Origin: Cyanobium sp. FACHB-13342
GTDB lineage: Bacteria; Cyanobacteriota; Cyanobacteriia; PCC-6307; Cyanobiaceae
Assembly: GCF_014697415.1 (NCBI RefSeq)
Contig: NZ_JACJRT010000004.1
Coordinates: 36,870 to 100,869 of the forward strand
Reading direction: 5' to 3'
Length of the DNA: 64,000 nucleotides
The notes beneath the pieces are model-generated. The model did not search any database and had not been told where the DNA came from. It saw nothing but the letters and a program-made list of their open reading frames with translations. A program made the translations under genes and the position numbers. Position 1 is the stretch's first letter; every line of letters begins with the position of its first letter. Of this stretch, positions 1 to 8,897 are shown piece after piece.

Positions 1-422
1 TTCTGGCCCGCCGACGCCCCTCCGTGGCAGCGACCATCGACACCCAGGCGATCGCGGCCCTGAATCGCGCTCAGATCGCCCTCATGGCTCCTGCCCCGGC
101 GGCCAGTGGGCCTTCGCTCCAGCCGCTGCCCAGCCCGGATGGACTGTTGCCCCTGCCTGCCACGGCCCGGGAACGGGCTGCTTTTCGGCAGCGCCTTGCT
201 GAGCAGTTGGGGGGAGATAGTCCCCAGCGCCTGGCGGCCATCGAGGCGGCCCGGCGCTGGGGAGGCCGTCAGACCCTGCCCTTGCTCTATCGCGGCCTGC
301 GGGATGTGGATCCGGCCGTGGTGTTCGCTGCAGCCCAGGCCATGGAGCGCTTCCGGGGACGCAGCACTGCGCGGCCTCCGCTCACTCAGGCGCTGCCGCG
401 CAATGTGTCGCGCACCCGATAG
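1..422 (+). CDS. HEAT-repeat-like protein, 3' end
   Basis: The reading frame is open from the window edge (first full codon at 3), so this is probably the C-terminal 139 residues of a longer protein; a GTG at 24 could also start it. The part around DSPQRLAAIEAARRWG and PLLYRGLRDVDPAVVFAAAQAMERF looks like a pair of HEAT-type helices, as in phycobilisome lyase-like or scaffold proteins. The tail is basic. Its stop lies 37 bases inside the end of the convergent glycosyltransferase gene. Function is not recognised. Confidence 0.55.
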   Translation, partial: LARRRPSVAATIDTQAIAALNRAQIALMAPAPAASGPSLQPLPSPDGLLPLPATARERAAFRQRLAEQLGGDSPQRLAAIEAARRWGGRQTLPLLYRGLRDVDPAVVFAAAQAMERFRGRSTARPPLTQALPRNVSRTR

Positions 423-1348
423 ATCGGGCGCCCCTGGCTTTCGTGGTAGGTGCGCATCTGCAGCTCCGCCAGCAGGCCAAAGCAGAACAGCTGCACCCCC
501 GTCAGAAAACTGAGCAGGGCCATCAGCAGCAGGGGGCGATCGCCGATGTCACTGCCCAGTAAGAGCTTTTCGCCGACGAGCCAGAGGCCGACCATGACGC
601 CCAAGCCCATGGCCGCCAGCCCCCCGAAACCGAACACGTGCATCGGCCGGGTGAGAAAGCGCTTCATGAACCACACGGTCAGCAGGTCCATCAGCACCCG
701 GAAGGTGCGATCCAGGCCGTACTTGCTTTGGCCAAAACGCCGGGGGTGGTGGTTCACCTTCACTTCGCTGATCCGCGCCCCTTCGATGAAGGCCAGGGCT
801 GGCAGGAAGCGGTGCAGTTCGCCGTAGAGGTTCAGGTCACTCACCACCTCCCGGCGGTAGGCCTTGAGGGAACAGCCGTAGTCGTGCAGCCGAACGCCGG
901 TGACCCGGGCGATCAGGCGATTGGCGATCCGGCTCGGCAGGAGCCGTTGCAAAGCAGCATCCTGGCGCTGGTGACGCCAGCCACTCACCAGGTCGTAGCC
1001 CTGGTTGAGCTCGGCCAATAGCAGGGGTATGTCGGCCGGATCGTTCTGCAGGTCCCCATCGAGGGTGACGATCACGGCCCCGCGGCTGGCATCGAAACCC
1101 GCCGCCATGGCAGCGCTCTGGCCGTAGTTGCGCCGCAGCAGCACCGCCACCAGCTCGGGCACGGTGGCCGCCAGGGCGCTGAGCACGTTGGCGGTGCCGT
1201 CCTTGGAGCCGTCATCCACCAGCACCAGTTCGAAGGGCAGGTTGAGCACCCGCATGGCGGCCAGCAGTTGGTCCACCAGCTGGGGCAGGCTCTCCTCCTC
1301 GTTGTAGAGGGGCACCACCACGGAGAGTTCCGGCACGGGCTGGCTCAT
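386..1348 (-). CDS. Family 2 glycosyltransferase with two C-terminal membrane segments (DPM1/GtrB-like)
   Basis: Probably transfers a sugar from a nucleotide sugar to a polyprenyl phosphate at the membrane. With the start at 1348 it is 320 residues: VVPLYNEEE at the N-terminus, VDDGS at 44-48, and LDGDLQND near 97-104 with the metal-binding D97xD99. Hydrophobic segments at about 236-258 and 272-295 match the DPM1/GtrB/CsbB membrane anchor. An upstream in-frame start at 1399 would add 17 residues but overlaps the NlpC gene; MSQPVPELSVVVP is the usual family start. The sugar is unknown; cell-envelope modification is inferred. Confidence 0.85.
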   Translation of the reverse strand: MSQPVPELSVVVPLYNEEESLPQLVDQLLAAMRVLNLPFELVLVDDGSKDGTANVLSALAATVPELVAVLLRRNYGQSAAMAAGFDASRGAVIVTLDGDLQNDPADIPLLLAELNQGYDLVSGWRHQRQDAALQRLLPSRIANRLIARVTGVRLHDYGCSLKAYRREVVSDLNLYGELHRFLPALAFIEGARISEVKVNHHPRRFGQSKYGLDRTFRVLMDLLTVWFMKRFLTRPMHVFGFGGLAAMGLGVMVGLWLVGEKLLLGSDIGDRPLLLMALLSFLTGVQLFCFGLLAELQMRTYHESQGRPIYRVRDTLRGSA

Positions 1349-1373
1349 CTCCAGGCTGTTTCTGGCGGTGACC

Positions 1374-2150
1374 CTAAGCGGGCAGCGGGCTGCCGTCATG
1401 GCTGTGCATCACCCGCCCGGCGCCGCGCAGTTCCAGCCGGTAGTGGCGGGCCACCGGATCGGGATTGTGGGGCGCAAGGGTGTCGAGGCCAATGCCGTTG
1501 CGGCCGTGGGCGCTGCCGGAGCTGTGCAGATAGGTTCCGGCCCCCAGGTGCAAACCCACATGGGTGCAGCGCCGGGGAGGGCCGAAGAAGATCAGGTCGC
1601 CGGGGGCCAGCAGCTGGGTGTGGCCGGGTTGCACCGCCACAGGCTGGCAGAAGCGTTCCTGCAGGTAGGCATCGCGGGGAATCCAGATGCCAGCGCTGGC
1701 AAAGGCCCGCTGGATCAGGCCAGAGCAGTCGTAATTGGGCCCCAGGCTGCCGCCCCAGAGGTAGGTGTTGGGTTGATCGTGGGCGGCCTTGGCAAAGGTC
1801 AGCACCTGGGGCAGCCGCTGGGCGATGGCGCGACGTGTCACGGCTGGTGCCAGGGGGCGCGCACTGGCCACCGCCCGTCCCAGCAGCGCCGCCGGGTCCA
1901 TCCAGCCGGGGTAGCCATCCTCCAGCAGCCGCACCCGCAGCCGTTGGCCGGGCATGGCTTCCTGCCCGGAGGACAAAATCTGCAGGTGTCGGCCGGCCCA
2001 GGCCTGGGTGGCCAGTCCGGCACCCTGGGGCTGGCTGTGCAGGTTGACCGGACCGCTGAGGCGCCAGATCGTGCCGGCCCTCAGCCATTCGGGGGCCGCG
2101 GGGGTGCCGCTGGCCAGGTGGAGCGGGTCGATGGTGCCTAATGTCGCCAC
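1374..2150 (-). CDS. SH3b-NlpC/P60 peptidoglycan peptidase
   Basis: Likely cleaves peptide stems in peptidoglycan (gamma-D-glutamyl-diamino acid bonds, as known for cyanobacterial and Bacteroides homologues). It has 258 residues. Residues about 25-90 resemble a bacterial SH3 domain, and the NlpC/P60 domain follows with Cys142 in NYDCSGLIQ, His197 in THVGLH and a third polar residue at His209. No signal peptide is obvious. The only plausible start is GTG at 2150, which makes the gene overlap the divergent hydrolase by 10 bases unless that gene starts at 2168. The glycosyltransferase begins 26 bases downstream on the same strand. Confidence 0.85.
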   Translation of the reverse strand: MATLGTIDPLHLASGTPAAPEWLRAGTIWRLSGPVNLHSQPQGAGLATQAWAGRHLQILSSGQEAMPGQRLRVRLLEDGYPGWMDPAALLGRAVASARPLAPAVTRRAIAQRLPQVLTFAKAAHDQPNTYLWGGSLGPNYDCSGLIQRAFASAGIWIPRDAYLQERFCQPVAVQPGHTQLLAPGDLIFFGPPRRCTHVGLHLGAGTYLHSSGSAHGRNGIGLDTLAPHNPDPVARHYRLELRGAGRVMHSHDGSPLPA

Positions 2151-3121
2151 AACGGTTGCCGGCGGTGATGGCGTTCTACAGCCCAGATCCGGCCATGGGC
2201 CAGATCCTGGCCGACCTGGTGCGCGCCCTGGAGCTCGAAGGGCGGCCTGGACTGGCCCAGCAGCTCTCGATCACCTGGGTGCGTTACGACCAGTCCCTGG
2301 TCGGCCGTGCTGCCGATCGGGCCCCGGACCAGTTCTGGGCGCTGCCGGTGCAGGGGGCGAGCTGGGCCGGCGAGCGGTTGCGCTATCCCGCCAGCGTGGT
2401 GAAGTTGGTGTATCTGGTGGCGGCCGAGGCCTGGCGCCAGGCCGACCTGCTGGAGGAGACGCCGGAGCTGCGGCGCGCGCTGGCCGACATGATCCGCGAT
2501 TCCAGCAATGACGCCACGGGGCTGGTGCTGGATCTGCTGAGCGGCACCACCAGCGGTCCGGCCTTGCCTGCGGAGCGGATGGCCTCCTGGGTGGAGCAGC
2601 GTCAAGTGGTGAACCGCTGGCTGGCGGAGCTCGGCTGGCCGGAGCTCGAGGGCTGCAATGCCTGTCAGAAAACCTGGGGGGATGGCCCCTACGGCCGTGA
2701 ACGGGAGTTTTATGGCGCCCAGCTGGAGAACCGCAATCGCCTGAGCACCGATGCCGTCGCCCGTCTGCTGCAGGGGGTGATGGCGTCGGCCCTGGTCTCT
2801 CCTCCAGCCGGAGCACGGATGCGCGCGGTGCTGTCCCGCAGCCTGGATCCGGCCCAACGGGCCGCCGATCCGGAGAACCAGGTGGATGGGTTCATCGGCG
2901 AAGGGCTGCCGGCCGGCAGCCGGCTCTGGAGCAAGGCCGGCTGGATGAGCCAGGCGCGCCACGATGCGGCCTACGTGGAAGGGGCCGGCGGGGCGTCGCC
3001 GTTCCTGTTGGTGATTTTCACTGAAGGGCAGGCTTGCGCCCGGGATACCCAACTGCTGCCCGAATTGGCCTCCCGGTTGGCCGAGGTCTGCGGCCATGCA
3101 GCTGAAGGGGGGCGCGGGTGA
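2141..3121 (+). CDS. Beta-lactamase-like serine hydrolase
   Basis: It belongs to the class A beta-lactamase/penicillin-recognising fold. Visible motifs are SVVK (nucleophile Ser85, Lys88), SND at 122-124 in place of SDN, and KAG at 265-267 in place of KTG. It is 326 residues from ATG 2141; a second ATG at 2168 would give a 317-residue protein and avoid overlap with the divergent NlpC gene. No signal peptide is clear. Relatives are common in cyanobacteria and most are not proven lactamases, so a peptidase or esterase role is possible. Divergence from a wall hydrolase hints at envelope work. Confidence 0.75.
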   Translation: MSPQRLPAVMAFYSPDPAMGQILADLVRALELEGRPGLAQQLSITWVRYDQSLVGRAADRAPDQFWALPVQGASWAGERLRYPASVVKLVYLVAAEAWRQADLLEETPELRRALADMIRDSSNDATGLVLDLLSGTTSGPALPAERMASWVEQRQVVNRWLAELGWPELEGCNACQKTWGDGPYGREREFYGAQLENRNRLSTDAVARLLQGVMASALVSPPAGARMRAVLSRSLDPAQRAADPENQVDGFIGEGLPAGSRLWSKAGWMSQARHDAAYVEGAGGASPFLLVIFTEGQACARDTQLLPELASRLAEVCGHAAEGGRG

Positions 3122-3152
3122 GCCCTCCTTCAGCCTGTCAACCGGGTTCAAA

Positions 3153-3241
3153 CGGAGAGGGAGGGATTCGAACCCTCGACAGATGTTGCCACCTGTAACT
3201 CCTTAGCAGGGAGCCGCTTTCAACCACTCAGCCACCTCTCC
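3153..3241 (-). tRNA. tRNA-Ser (GCT)
   Basis: The minus strand folds as a class II tRNA: acceptor GGAGAGG paired with CCTCTCC, anticodon loop CTGCTAA with anticodon GCT, a long variable arm, and GGTTCGAATCC in the T arm. CCA is not encoded. It lies between the beta-lactamase-like gene and alr. Confidence 0.95.
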
Positions 3242-3260
3242 AGGGGGCCCGATGAGCTTA

Positions 3261-4496
3261 TCAGTGAGCCCCATCGTTGGGGCCCTCCCAGGCGGCCTGG
3301 GCAGCGGTGAGTCGTGGTAGCCGGTGCTTGAACCCGCAAAGGATTTCCCAGGGGATGGTCTGGCAGCGGTCGCTCCAGTCGGAGGGGGTGATCTGTTGGT
3401 CACCGTCCCGGCCCAGCAAGGTCACCACCGAGCCCACGTCCAGGCCCGGGCAGTCGGTGACATCGAGCACCAACTGGTCCATGGTGATGGCCCCCACCTG
3501 GGGCAGGCGCTGGCCCTGGAACAGCACCTCAAGCTGGTTGGACAGCTGGCGCGGCACACCATCGGCGTAGCCGATGCCCACCACCGCCAAGCGGCTGGGC
3601 CGGGAGGTGTGGAACCGGTGGCCGTAGCTCACCCCCACTCCCGCACCCACCTCCCGGATCAGGCTCACCCGGGCGTGCAGGGTCATGGCCGCCTCCAGGG
3701 GGATGGCGCCGGCCAGGTGGGCGGCGGGGCTGTGGCCGTAGAGGGCGAGCCCCACCCGCACCAGGTCGTAGTGGAGCCCGGCGCTGCGCAGGGTGCCCGC
3801 GGAGTTGGCCAGGTGGCGGCTGCCTGCCTGCAGGCCGAGGTCGTGCAGGGCGCGCAGCACCGTGTCGAAGCGCTGCTGCTGTTGATGGGTGAGGCCATCG
3901 TCCTCGAGGGGGGCGGCATCGGCGCTCGCCAGGTGGGAATACACGCCCTTGAGTTCAACGGCCTCCAGCTCCGCCAGGGCCGTCACCAGTCTGGGTCCCT
4001 CCTGCCAATCGGCCCCAAGCCGCGCCATGCCGGTATCGAGTTTCAGCTGCAGGGCCATGGACCGGCCCTGGCCGCTGGCGAGGTTCTGGCAGAGCAGGGC
4101 TTCCCGCATGCCGCTGATGGTGGGCATCAGTTGCCAATGGAGGCAGCAGCGCAGTTCTTCCACCTGGCTGAGGCTGCCCAGCACCAGAACCGGCGCCTGG
4201 ATTCCGGCCCGGCGCAGTTCGATGCCCTCGGCCAGGGTGGCGACGCCGCATTCGCTGGCCCCGCCGGCCAGGGCGGCCCGGGCCACCGGCACCGAGCCGT
4301 GGCCGTAGCCATCGGCTTTGACCACGGCCATCAGGCTGGTGCGGGGGCCGATGCAGCGTTTGAGGCTGCGGGCATTGGCGGTAATCGCCGCGGTGTCCAC
4401 TTCCACCCAGGCCCGTTGGCGGGCCATCTCGGCCTCGGCGGCCGCACCGTTCCAACTGGCCTGGGTGGATGTGGTGGCCTGGGTCACGGATCCCAC
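3261..4496 (-). CDS. alr: Alanine racemase
   Basis: PLP enzyme that interconverts L- and D-alanine for peptidoglycan. Lys60 in MAVVKADGYGHG is the PLP lysine. The second catalytic base is Tyr291 in GVSYGHRF. HLANSAG and GIGYADGV are family signatures. It is 411 residues from a GTG at 4496; an ATG at 4427 (MARQRAWVEV) gives a protein closer to the usual length of about 370-390 and may be the true start, since the first 23 residues look non-conserved. It is divergent from the HNH gene. Confidence 0.95.
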   Translation of the reverse strand: MGSVTQATTSTQASWNGAAAEAEMARQRAWVEVDTAAITANARSLKRCIGPRTSLMAVVKADGYGHGSVPVARAALAGGASECGVATLAEGIELRRAGIQAPVLVLGSLSQVEELRCCLHWQLMPTISGMREALLCQNLASGQGRSMALQLKLDTGMARLGADWQEGPRLVTALAELEAVELKGVYSHLASADAAPLEDDGLTHQQQQRFDTVLRALHDLGLQAGSRHLANSAGTLRSAGLHYDLVRVGLALYGHSPAAHLAGAIPLEAAMTLHARVSLIREVGAGVGVSYGHRFHTSRPSRLAVVGIGYADGVPRQLSNQLEVLFQGQRLPQVGAITMDQLVLDVTDCPGLDVGSVVTLLGRDGDQQITPSDWSDRCQTIPWEILCGFKHRLPRLTAAQAAWEGPNDGAH

Positions 4497-4537
4497 CGAA
4501 GATTGCGCCTAGCATGCCGCCCAACACGGGTGCTGGC

Positions 4538-5038
4538 ATGGGCCACGTTCTCGTTCTGAATGCGTCCTACGAGCCCCTCAACATCACTACCTGGCGCCGT
4601 GCCGTGGTGATGGTGCTGAAGGGGAAGGCCGAGGGGCTTGAACATGATCCGGCCCGCAGGATTCGCGACGATACCTGGCTGCCCACGGTGATCCGGCTGC
4701 GCCATTACGTGCGGGTGCCCTACAAACCACTGCCGCTCACCCGCCGCAACCTCTTCCATCGCGATGGCCACCGTTGCCAGTACTGCGGCACCTGCAGCGA
4801 CCAGCTTTCGGTGGATCACGTGGTGCCCCGCAGCCGGGGTGGCCTCGACACCTGGGAGAACGTCACCACCGCCTGCTTGCCTTGCAATGTGCGCAAGGGC
4901 AACCGCACGCCCCGGGAGGCGGGCATGCCCCTGGCCAGGCAGCCCCATCGCCCCCTCAGCAGCCTCAACTTCGAGGCCAGTCGCCACATCTCTGCCGGCC
5001 TGCATGGGGAGTGGGCCAAGTATGTGATCGGCGCCTGA
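4538..5038 (+). CDS. HNH endonuclease family protein
   Basis: A 166-residue HNH nuclease of the type found widely in cyanobacteria. CQYC (80-83) and CLPC (113-116) probably bind a structural zinc. DHVVPRSRGG (93-102) supplies the first His, and the block ends with NVTTACLPCN. The start at 4538 (MGHVLVLNASYEPLN) matches the conserved N-terminus of the family; in-frame ATGs at 4514 and 4469 run back toward or into the alr start. The substrate is unknown. It stands alone, with no methylase or phage gene beside it. Confidence 0.85.
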   Translation: MGHVLVLNASYEPLNITTWRRAVVMVLKGKAEGLEHDPARRIRDDTWLPTVIRLRHYVRVPYKPLPLTRRNLFHRDGHRCQYCGTCSDQLSVDHVVPRSRGGLDTWENVTTACLPCNVRKGNRTPREAGMPLARQPHRPLSSLNFEASRHISAGLHGEWAKYVIGA

Positions 5039-5043
5039 GCCGA

Positions 5044-6141
5044 TCAGCGGGCCACCTCCTCGGCCAGTTCTTCCAGTTGGCGGCTCTGGTCTGCGGCGAT
5101 GCAGGCCCCGATCAGATCGTGCAACTGGCCATTGAGCACGGGCTCCAGGGAAAAGTTGCGGCCCAGGCGGTGGTCGGTGGTGCGGTTGTCTTTGTAGTTG
5201 TAGGTGCGGATCTTTTCGCTGCGATCGCCGCTCCCCACTTGGGCCAGCCGGGCAGAACGCTCCTGGGCATTGGCCTCGGCCAGTTGGCGCTCGTAGAGCT
5301 TGGCGCGCAGGATCTCGAAGGCCCGTTCGCGGTTTTGCAGTTGGGAGCGTTCCTGGGTGCAGAACACCCGGATGCCAGTGGGTTTGTGCAGCAGGTCCAC
5401 CGCCGTTTCCACCTTGTTGACGTTCTGACCGCCCGCACCGCCGGAGCGGGCGGTGCTGATCTCAATGTCGGTGGGATCGATCTGCACCTCCACGGGGTCG
5501 GCTTCCGGCATCACGGCCACAGTGGCAGTGGAGGTATGCACCCGGCCCTGGGATTCGGTGGCGGGCACCCGTTGCACCCGGTGCACGCCAGCCTCGAATT
5601 TCAACTGGCTGAACACCCCCTCCCCCTGGATGGCCAGGATCAGTTCTTTGTACCCCCCCAGTTCCGCTTCTGAGGCGCTCACCGGCTCCACCCGCCAGCC
5701 CACGCTCTGGGCATACCGCTCATACATGCGGGCCAGATCGCCGGCCCAGATGGCCGCCTCATCACCCCCTGCGCCGGCTCGGATCTCCAGCATCACGCTG
5801 CGCTCGTCCCGGGGATCCCGCGGCAGCAGGGCCAGGGTGAGCCGGTCGCGCAGGCTGCTGATGGCGGTTGCCAGGCTGGCGAGCTCGTCGGTGGCGAGCT
5901 CTTCCATGGCGGGGTCGCCTCGATGCTCCTTCAGCAGGGCGCGGGCTTCCTGCTCTTCCAGTTCGAGCTTCTGGAGTTGCTGGTGGTCCTGCACCAAGGG
6001 CTCCAGGCGGGCGCGCTCCTGGGCGATCGCCTGCAGCTGGCTGGGGTTGGAGGCCACGGCGGGATCGGCCAGCTGCCGTTCGAGGGTCTCGAAGGTGCGG
6101 CGGGCCGTGTCCAGGCGCTCATGCAGCAGGGAGGGGTCCAT
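5044..6141 (-). CDS. prfA: Peptide chain release factor 1
   Basis: Reads UAA/UAG and triggers peptide release. Of 365 residues, the tripeptide PAT (193-195, in [10 protein letters not shown]) is the RF1 stop-codon reader; RF2 would have SPF. GGQ at 237-239 (GAGGQNVNK) is the catalytic loop. A start at 6183 would add 14 residues of no family likeness, so ATG 6141 is chosen. It is the last gene of the ribosomal cluster here, downstream of rpmE. Confidence 0.96.
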   Translation of the reverse strand: MDPSLLHERLDTARRTFETLERQLADPAVASNPSQLQAIAQERARLEPLVQDHQQLQKLELEEQEARALLKEHRGDPAMEELATDELASLATAISSLRDRLTLALLPRDPRDERSVMLEIRAGAGGDEAAIWAGDLARMYERYAQSVGWRVEPVSASEAELGGYKELILAIQGEGVFSQLKFEAGVHRVQRVPATESQGRVHTSTATVAVMPEADPVEVQIDPTDIEISTARSGGAGGQNVNKVETAVDLLHKPTGIRVFCTQERSQLQNRERAFEILRAKLYERQLAEANAQERSARLAQVGSGDRSEKIRTYNYKDNRTTDHRLGRNFSLEPVLNGQLHDLIGACIAADQSRQLEELAEEVAR

Positions 6142-6248
6142 CGGCGGGGCGGAGCGGGGCCTGGAGGGCTCCAGACAAGACAAAGCCGGATGCCCGAAAG
6201 CACCCGGCCAGGGGATTGGAAGTCAATCGCGATCAGGCCAGGCCGAAC

Positions 6249-6557
6249 TCAGGCTTCGGCTGCTGCAGGGGTGGCTTCAGCGGCGGCAGCTGGGGCCGGG
6301 GCTTCGCTCTTGGCGGCCTTTTTGGCGCCCGAGCTGGAGCCGGCTTCGGCTCCGCCCATGCCGTACTTGCGCATGAAGCGGTCCACCCGACCCTCGGTGT
6401 CCAGGATCTTCTGGGTCCCGGTGTAGAAGGGATGGTTGCCACTCCACACGTCGACGTGGATCTCGGGCGAGGTGGAGCCGGTGGTCATGACCACCTCTCC
6501 GTTGCAGATCACCTTGGCATCGGGGTACCAGGTGGGATGGATGTCGGCCTTGGGCAT
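6249..6557 (-). CDS. rpmE: 50S ribosomal protein L31
   Basis: Large-subunit protein, 102 residues. The core (MPKADIHPTWYPDAKVICNG, then WSGNHPFYTG) is L31. Only one cysteine (Cys18) is present, so it is the form without the zinc-binding four-cysteine set. About 30 extra residues at the C-terminus are rich in Ala, Lys and Glu, longer than the usual 70-85 residue protein. It lies between rpsI and prfA. Confidence 0.95.
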   Translation of the reverse strand: MPKADIHPTWYPDAKVICNGEVVMTTGSTSPEIHVDVWSGNHPFYTGTQKILDTEGRVDRFMRKYGMGGAEAGSSSGAKKAAKSEAPAPAAAAEATPAAAEA

Positions 6558-6589
6558 GGCAGGAAGGGGCTGATGGCGAAGAGAAGAAA

Positions 6590-6991
6590 TCAGCGCTTGG
6601 AGAACTGAGGAGCCTTACGGGCTTTCTTCAGGCCGTACTTGCGGCGCTCCTTGGCGCGCGGGTCGCGGCTGAGGTGGCCTTCGGTCTTGAGCGGTTTGCG
6701 GTTGTCGGGGGACAGGTCGCACAGGGCCCGGGCGGCGCCCTGCTTGATGGCATCGGCCTGGCCGGTCAGGCCACCACCGCGCACATTGACCAACAGGTCA
6801 TACTCGGCGGCCAAGCCGAGGGTCTGCAGGGGGGCTTTCACCGCCGCCAGGTAGACGGGGTTGTAGTTGAGGTAGTTATCGCCAGGGCGACCGTTGATGG
6901 TGACGGTGCCGTTGCCGGGAACCACACGCACGCGGGCAACGGCGGTCTTGCGACGACCCGTACCCCAGTAGACGACTTTGTTGGTGCTCAT
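6590..6991 (-). CDS. rpsI: 30S ribosomal protein S9
   Basis: 133 residues. [15 protein letters not shown] near the start and the C-terminal tail [11 protein letters not shown], whose last residues reach the P-site tRNA, identify S9. Its ATG overlaps the rplM stop by four bases (6988-6991), so the L13-S9 pair is translationally coupled, as usual for these two. Confidence 0.97.
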   Translation of the reverse strand: MSTNKVVYWGTGRRKTAVARVRVVPGNGTVTINGRPGDNYLNYNPVYLAAVKAPLQTLGLAAEYDLLVNVRGGGLTGQADAIKQGAARALCDLSPDNRKPLKTEGHLSRDPRAKERRKYGLKKARKAPQFSKR

Positions 6992-7440
6992 TGGGCTGCG
7001 GTGGCGGGATCGAGGGCGAGAACCTGGGGCTGCTGGGCGGCATGGGGATGCTCGGTGCCCTTGTAGACCTTCAACTTGCGGAACAGCTGACGGCCCAGGG
7101 CGTTGTGGGGAAGCATGCCCTTGATGGCCTTCTCCACAATGCGCTCGGGGATCCGGGCCTGGAGGTGCTCGAAGGTTTCGGTTTTCATGCCACCGGGCCG
7201 GCCCGAATGGCGTCGGTAGATCTTTTGGGTGGGCTTGTTACCGCTCACCCTCACCTTGTCGGCGTTGATGACGATCACAAAGTCGCCGGTGTCGAGGTGG
7301 GGGGTGTAGCAGGGCTTGTTTTTGCCGCGCAACACCTGGGCCACTTCGCTGGCCAGGCGACCGAGGGTCTGATTCTCCGCATCCACCAGATACCACTGGC
7401 GGTCAAGGGAATCAATGGAGGGCAGGGGGGTCTTGTTCAT
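6988..7440 (-). CDS. rplM: 50S ribosomal protein L13
   Basis: 150 residues; [38 protein letters not shown] and [14 protein letters not shown] are L13 signatures. In E. coli L13 is an early assembly protein that also represses its own mRNA. It starts 82 bases after truA and overlaps rpsI at its end. Confidence 0.97.
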   Translation of the reverse strand: MNKTPLPSIDSLDRQWYLVDAENQTLGRLASEVAQVLRGKNKPCYTPHLDTGDFVIVINADKVRVSGNKPTQKIYRRHSGRPGGMKTETFEHLQARIPERIVEKAIKGMLPHNALGRQLFRKLKVYKGTEHPHAAQQPQVLALDPATAAQ

Positions 7441-7522
7441 GTCGCCTGATCAGGCACCGGCAGGCCGGAAGTTGGGGCAGGACAGCTGGTCGTTGGAAAC
7501 CCAACGCCCGGTTTCAGTGACC

Positions 7523-8443
7523 TTACCGCCTGGCCTGCGCGCCCCCGGATGGCAGCGGCGCGGGTTGGGCGGACGGGACGGCTGAAGCAGGCTGGAGATC
7601 CGGTGAATCGGAGGTCTCGAGCTGAAACCGCGGTTGGCAATCATACCAGGCGGGTCTGGGGAAGACTTCGCTGGGATAGCCCACCCGCAGCAGGCACAGG
7701 CCCTGGGGCGGCGCGGCCTCCTTCACCTCCACCCGGCGGCACTCCCGCCAGCGGCGTTCGAAGGCCATGCGGCTGAGCCGGCCCTCGCCCACCGCCACCA
7801 GCTGGCCCATCACGAGGCGCACCATGCCGTAGAGGAAGCCGCTGGCCTGCAGCTCCACCGTGATCAGGTCACCCTGGCGCTCCAGGCACACCTCCTGCAG
7901 GGTCGTGCGTCCATGGGCCCGGCGGCTGCCGGCCCGCTGGAAGGCCGAGAAATCGTGCTCCCCCAGCATGGCCTCGAGGGCCAGGCCCATCGCCTGGTCG
8001 TCGAGCCGTTGCTGGTATCGCTGCCAGCTCCAGGGGGCCAGGAACAGATTGGGAGTGCGGGCGTTGAGGATCGTGTAGCGGTAGCGCCGGTAGGTGGCGC
8101 TGAAGCAGGCGTGCCAGGTGTCGGGCACCGCTGCGGCTGCCCGGATACGAATCGAGCTCGGCAGCCGTCCGTTCAGGGCCTTGGGCCAGCGCTCCGGCGG
8201 GATGGGCCCGGCGCTGTCGAAGTGCACCACCTGGGCCGCGGCGTGCACCCCGGTGTCGGTGCGGCCGGCTGCCATGGTGCGGGCGGGGCCATGGGGCTCC
8301 AGCCCGGCGATCGCGCTCTCCAGGGTCTCCTGCACGCTGGGGGCATTGCGCTGGCGTTGCCAGCCGCAGAAGGCACTGCCGTCGTATTGCAGGCAGAGGG
8401 CGATCCGGTGCAGGGAAGGGTCGGGGGGAAGGGCCGGCTCCAT
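7523..8443 (-). CDS. truA: tRNA pseudouridine(38-40) synthase
   Basis: Makes pseudouridine at positions 38-40 of tRNA anticodon arms. The catalytic Asp is in [23 protein letters not shown] is the N-terminal motif. ATG 8443 gives 306 residues. A GTG at 8470 would add nine residues but lies inside the hairpin of the upstream terminator. The ATG follows the U-tract directly and no clear Shine-Dalgarno site precedes it. The C-terminal 40 residues are Pro/Ala-rich and look dispensable. Confidence 0.93.
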   Translation of the reverse strand: MEPALPPDPSLHRIALCLQYDGSAFCGWQRQRNAPSVQETLESAIAGLEPHGPARTMAAGRTDTGVHAAAQVVHFDSAGPIPPERWPKALNGRLPSSIRIRAAAAVPDTWHACFSATYRRYRYTILNARTPNLFLAPWSWQRYQQRLDDQAMGLALEAMLGEHDFSAFQRAGSRRAHGRTTLQEVCLERQGDLITVELQASGFLYGMVRLVMGQLVAVGEGRLSRMAFERRWRECRRVEVKEAAPPQGLCLLRVGYPSEVFPRPAWYDCQPRFQLETSDSPDLQPASAVPSAQPAPLPSGGAQARR

Positions 8444-8444
8444 T

Positions 8445-8475
8445 AAAAAACCGCGGTGGATGGTCTCCACCGCGG
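8445..8475 (-). terminator. Intrinsic terminator or attenuator between rplQ and truA
   Basis: On the minus strand a perfect 10-bp stem (CCGCGGTGGA, loop GACCA, TCCACCGCGG) is followed by TTTTTT. It begins 26 bases after the rplQ stop, and the T-run ends one base before truA ATG. It could end the alpha-operon transcript or attenuate truA-rplM-rpsI. Confidence 0.85.
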
Positions 8476-8500
8476 CGCTGTTAACGAGCCCTCGGGGGAC

Positions 8501-8851
8501 TCAAACCAGCTCGATGATGGCCATTTCGGCATTGTCGCCACGGCGGGGCACGGTGCGGATGATCCGGGTGTAGCCGCCCTGGCGCTCGCCATAGCGTTCC
8601 TGGGCCTTGTCAAACAGGGCGTGGACCAGCTGCTTGTCGTAGATGTAGCCGATGGCCCGGCGACGGGCCGCCAGGCTGCCGTCCTTGGCCAGGCTGATCA
8701 TGCGCTCGGCTTCATCGCGGAGGGCCTTGGCCCGGGCCTTGGTGGTGGTGACCCTGCCTTCGCGAATCAACTGGGTGGTGAGACCACGCAGCATGGCTTT
8801 GCGTTGGTCGGCGGGGCGTCCCAGCATGGGGACTCGGCACTGGTGTCGCAT
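8501..8851 (-). CDS. rplQ: 50S ribosomal protein L17
   Basis: 116 residues; [20 protein letters not shown] and [17 protein letters not shown] are L17 signatures. It follows rpoA as in most bacterial alpha operons, and a strong hairpin with a T-run lies right after it. Confidence 0.97.
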   Translation of the reverse strand: MRHQCRVPMLGRPADQRKAMLRGLTTQLIREGRVTTTKARAKALRDEAERMISLAKDGSLAARRRAIGYIYDKQLVHALFDKAQERYGERQGGYTRIIRTVPRRGDNAEMAIIELV

Positions 8852-8897
8852 GGGACTGGGGCTGGTGAGATGGCGTGTCGGGAAACGGGGCCGCCGG

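Noticed and set aside
2141..3121. Beta-lactamase-like gene as an acquired resistance gene
   Set aside because: Motifs are variant (SND, KAG), no mobile element is near and codon style matches the neighbours.
4538..5038. HNH gene as part of a restriction or mobile system
   Set aside because: No methylase, integrase, repeats or change of coding style nearby; this HNH family is a fixed cyanobacterial gene.
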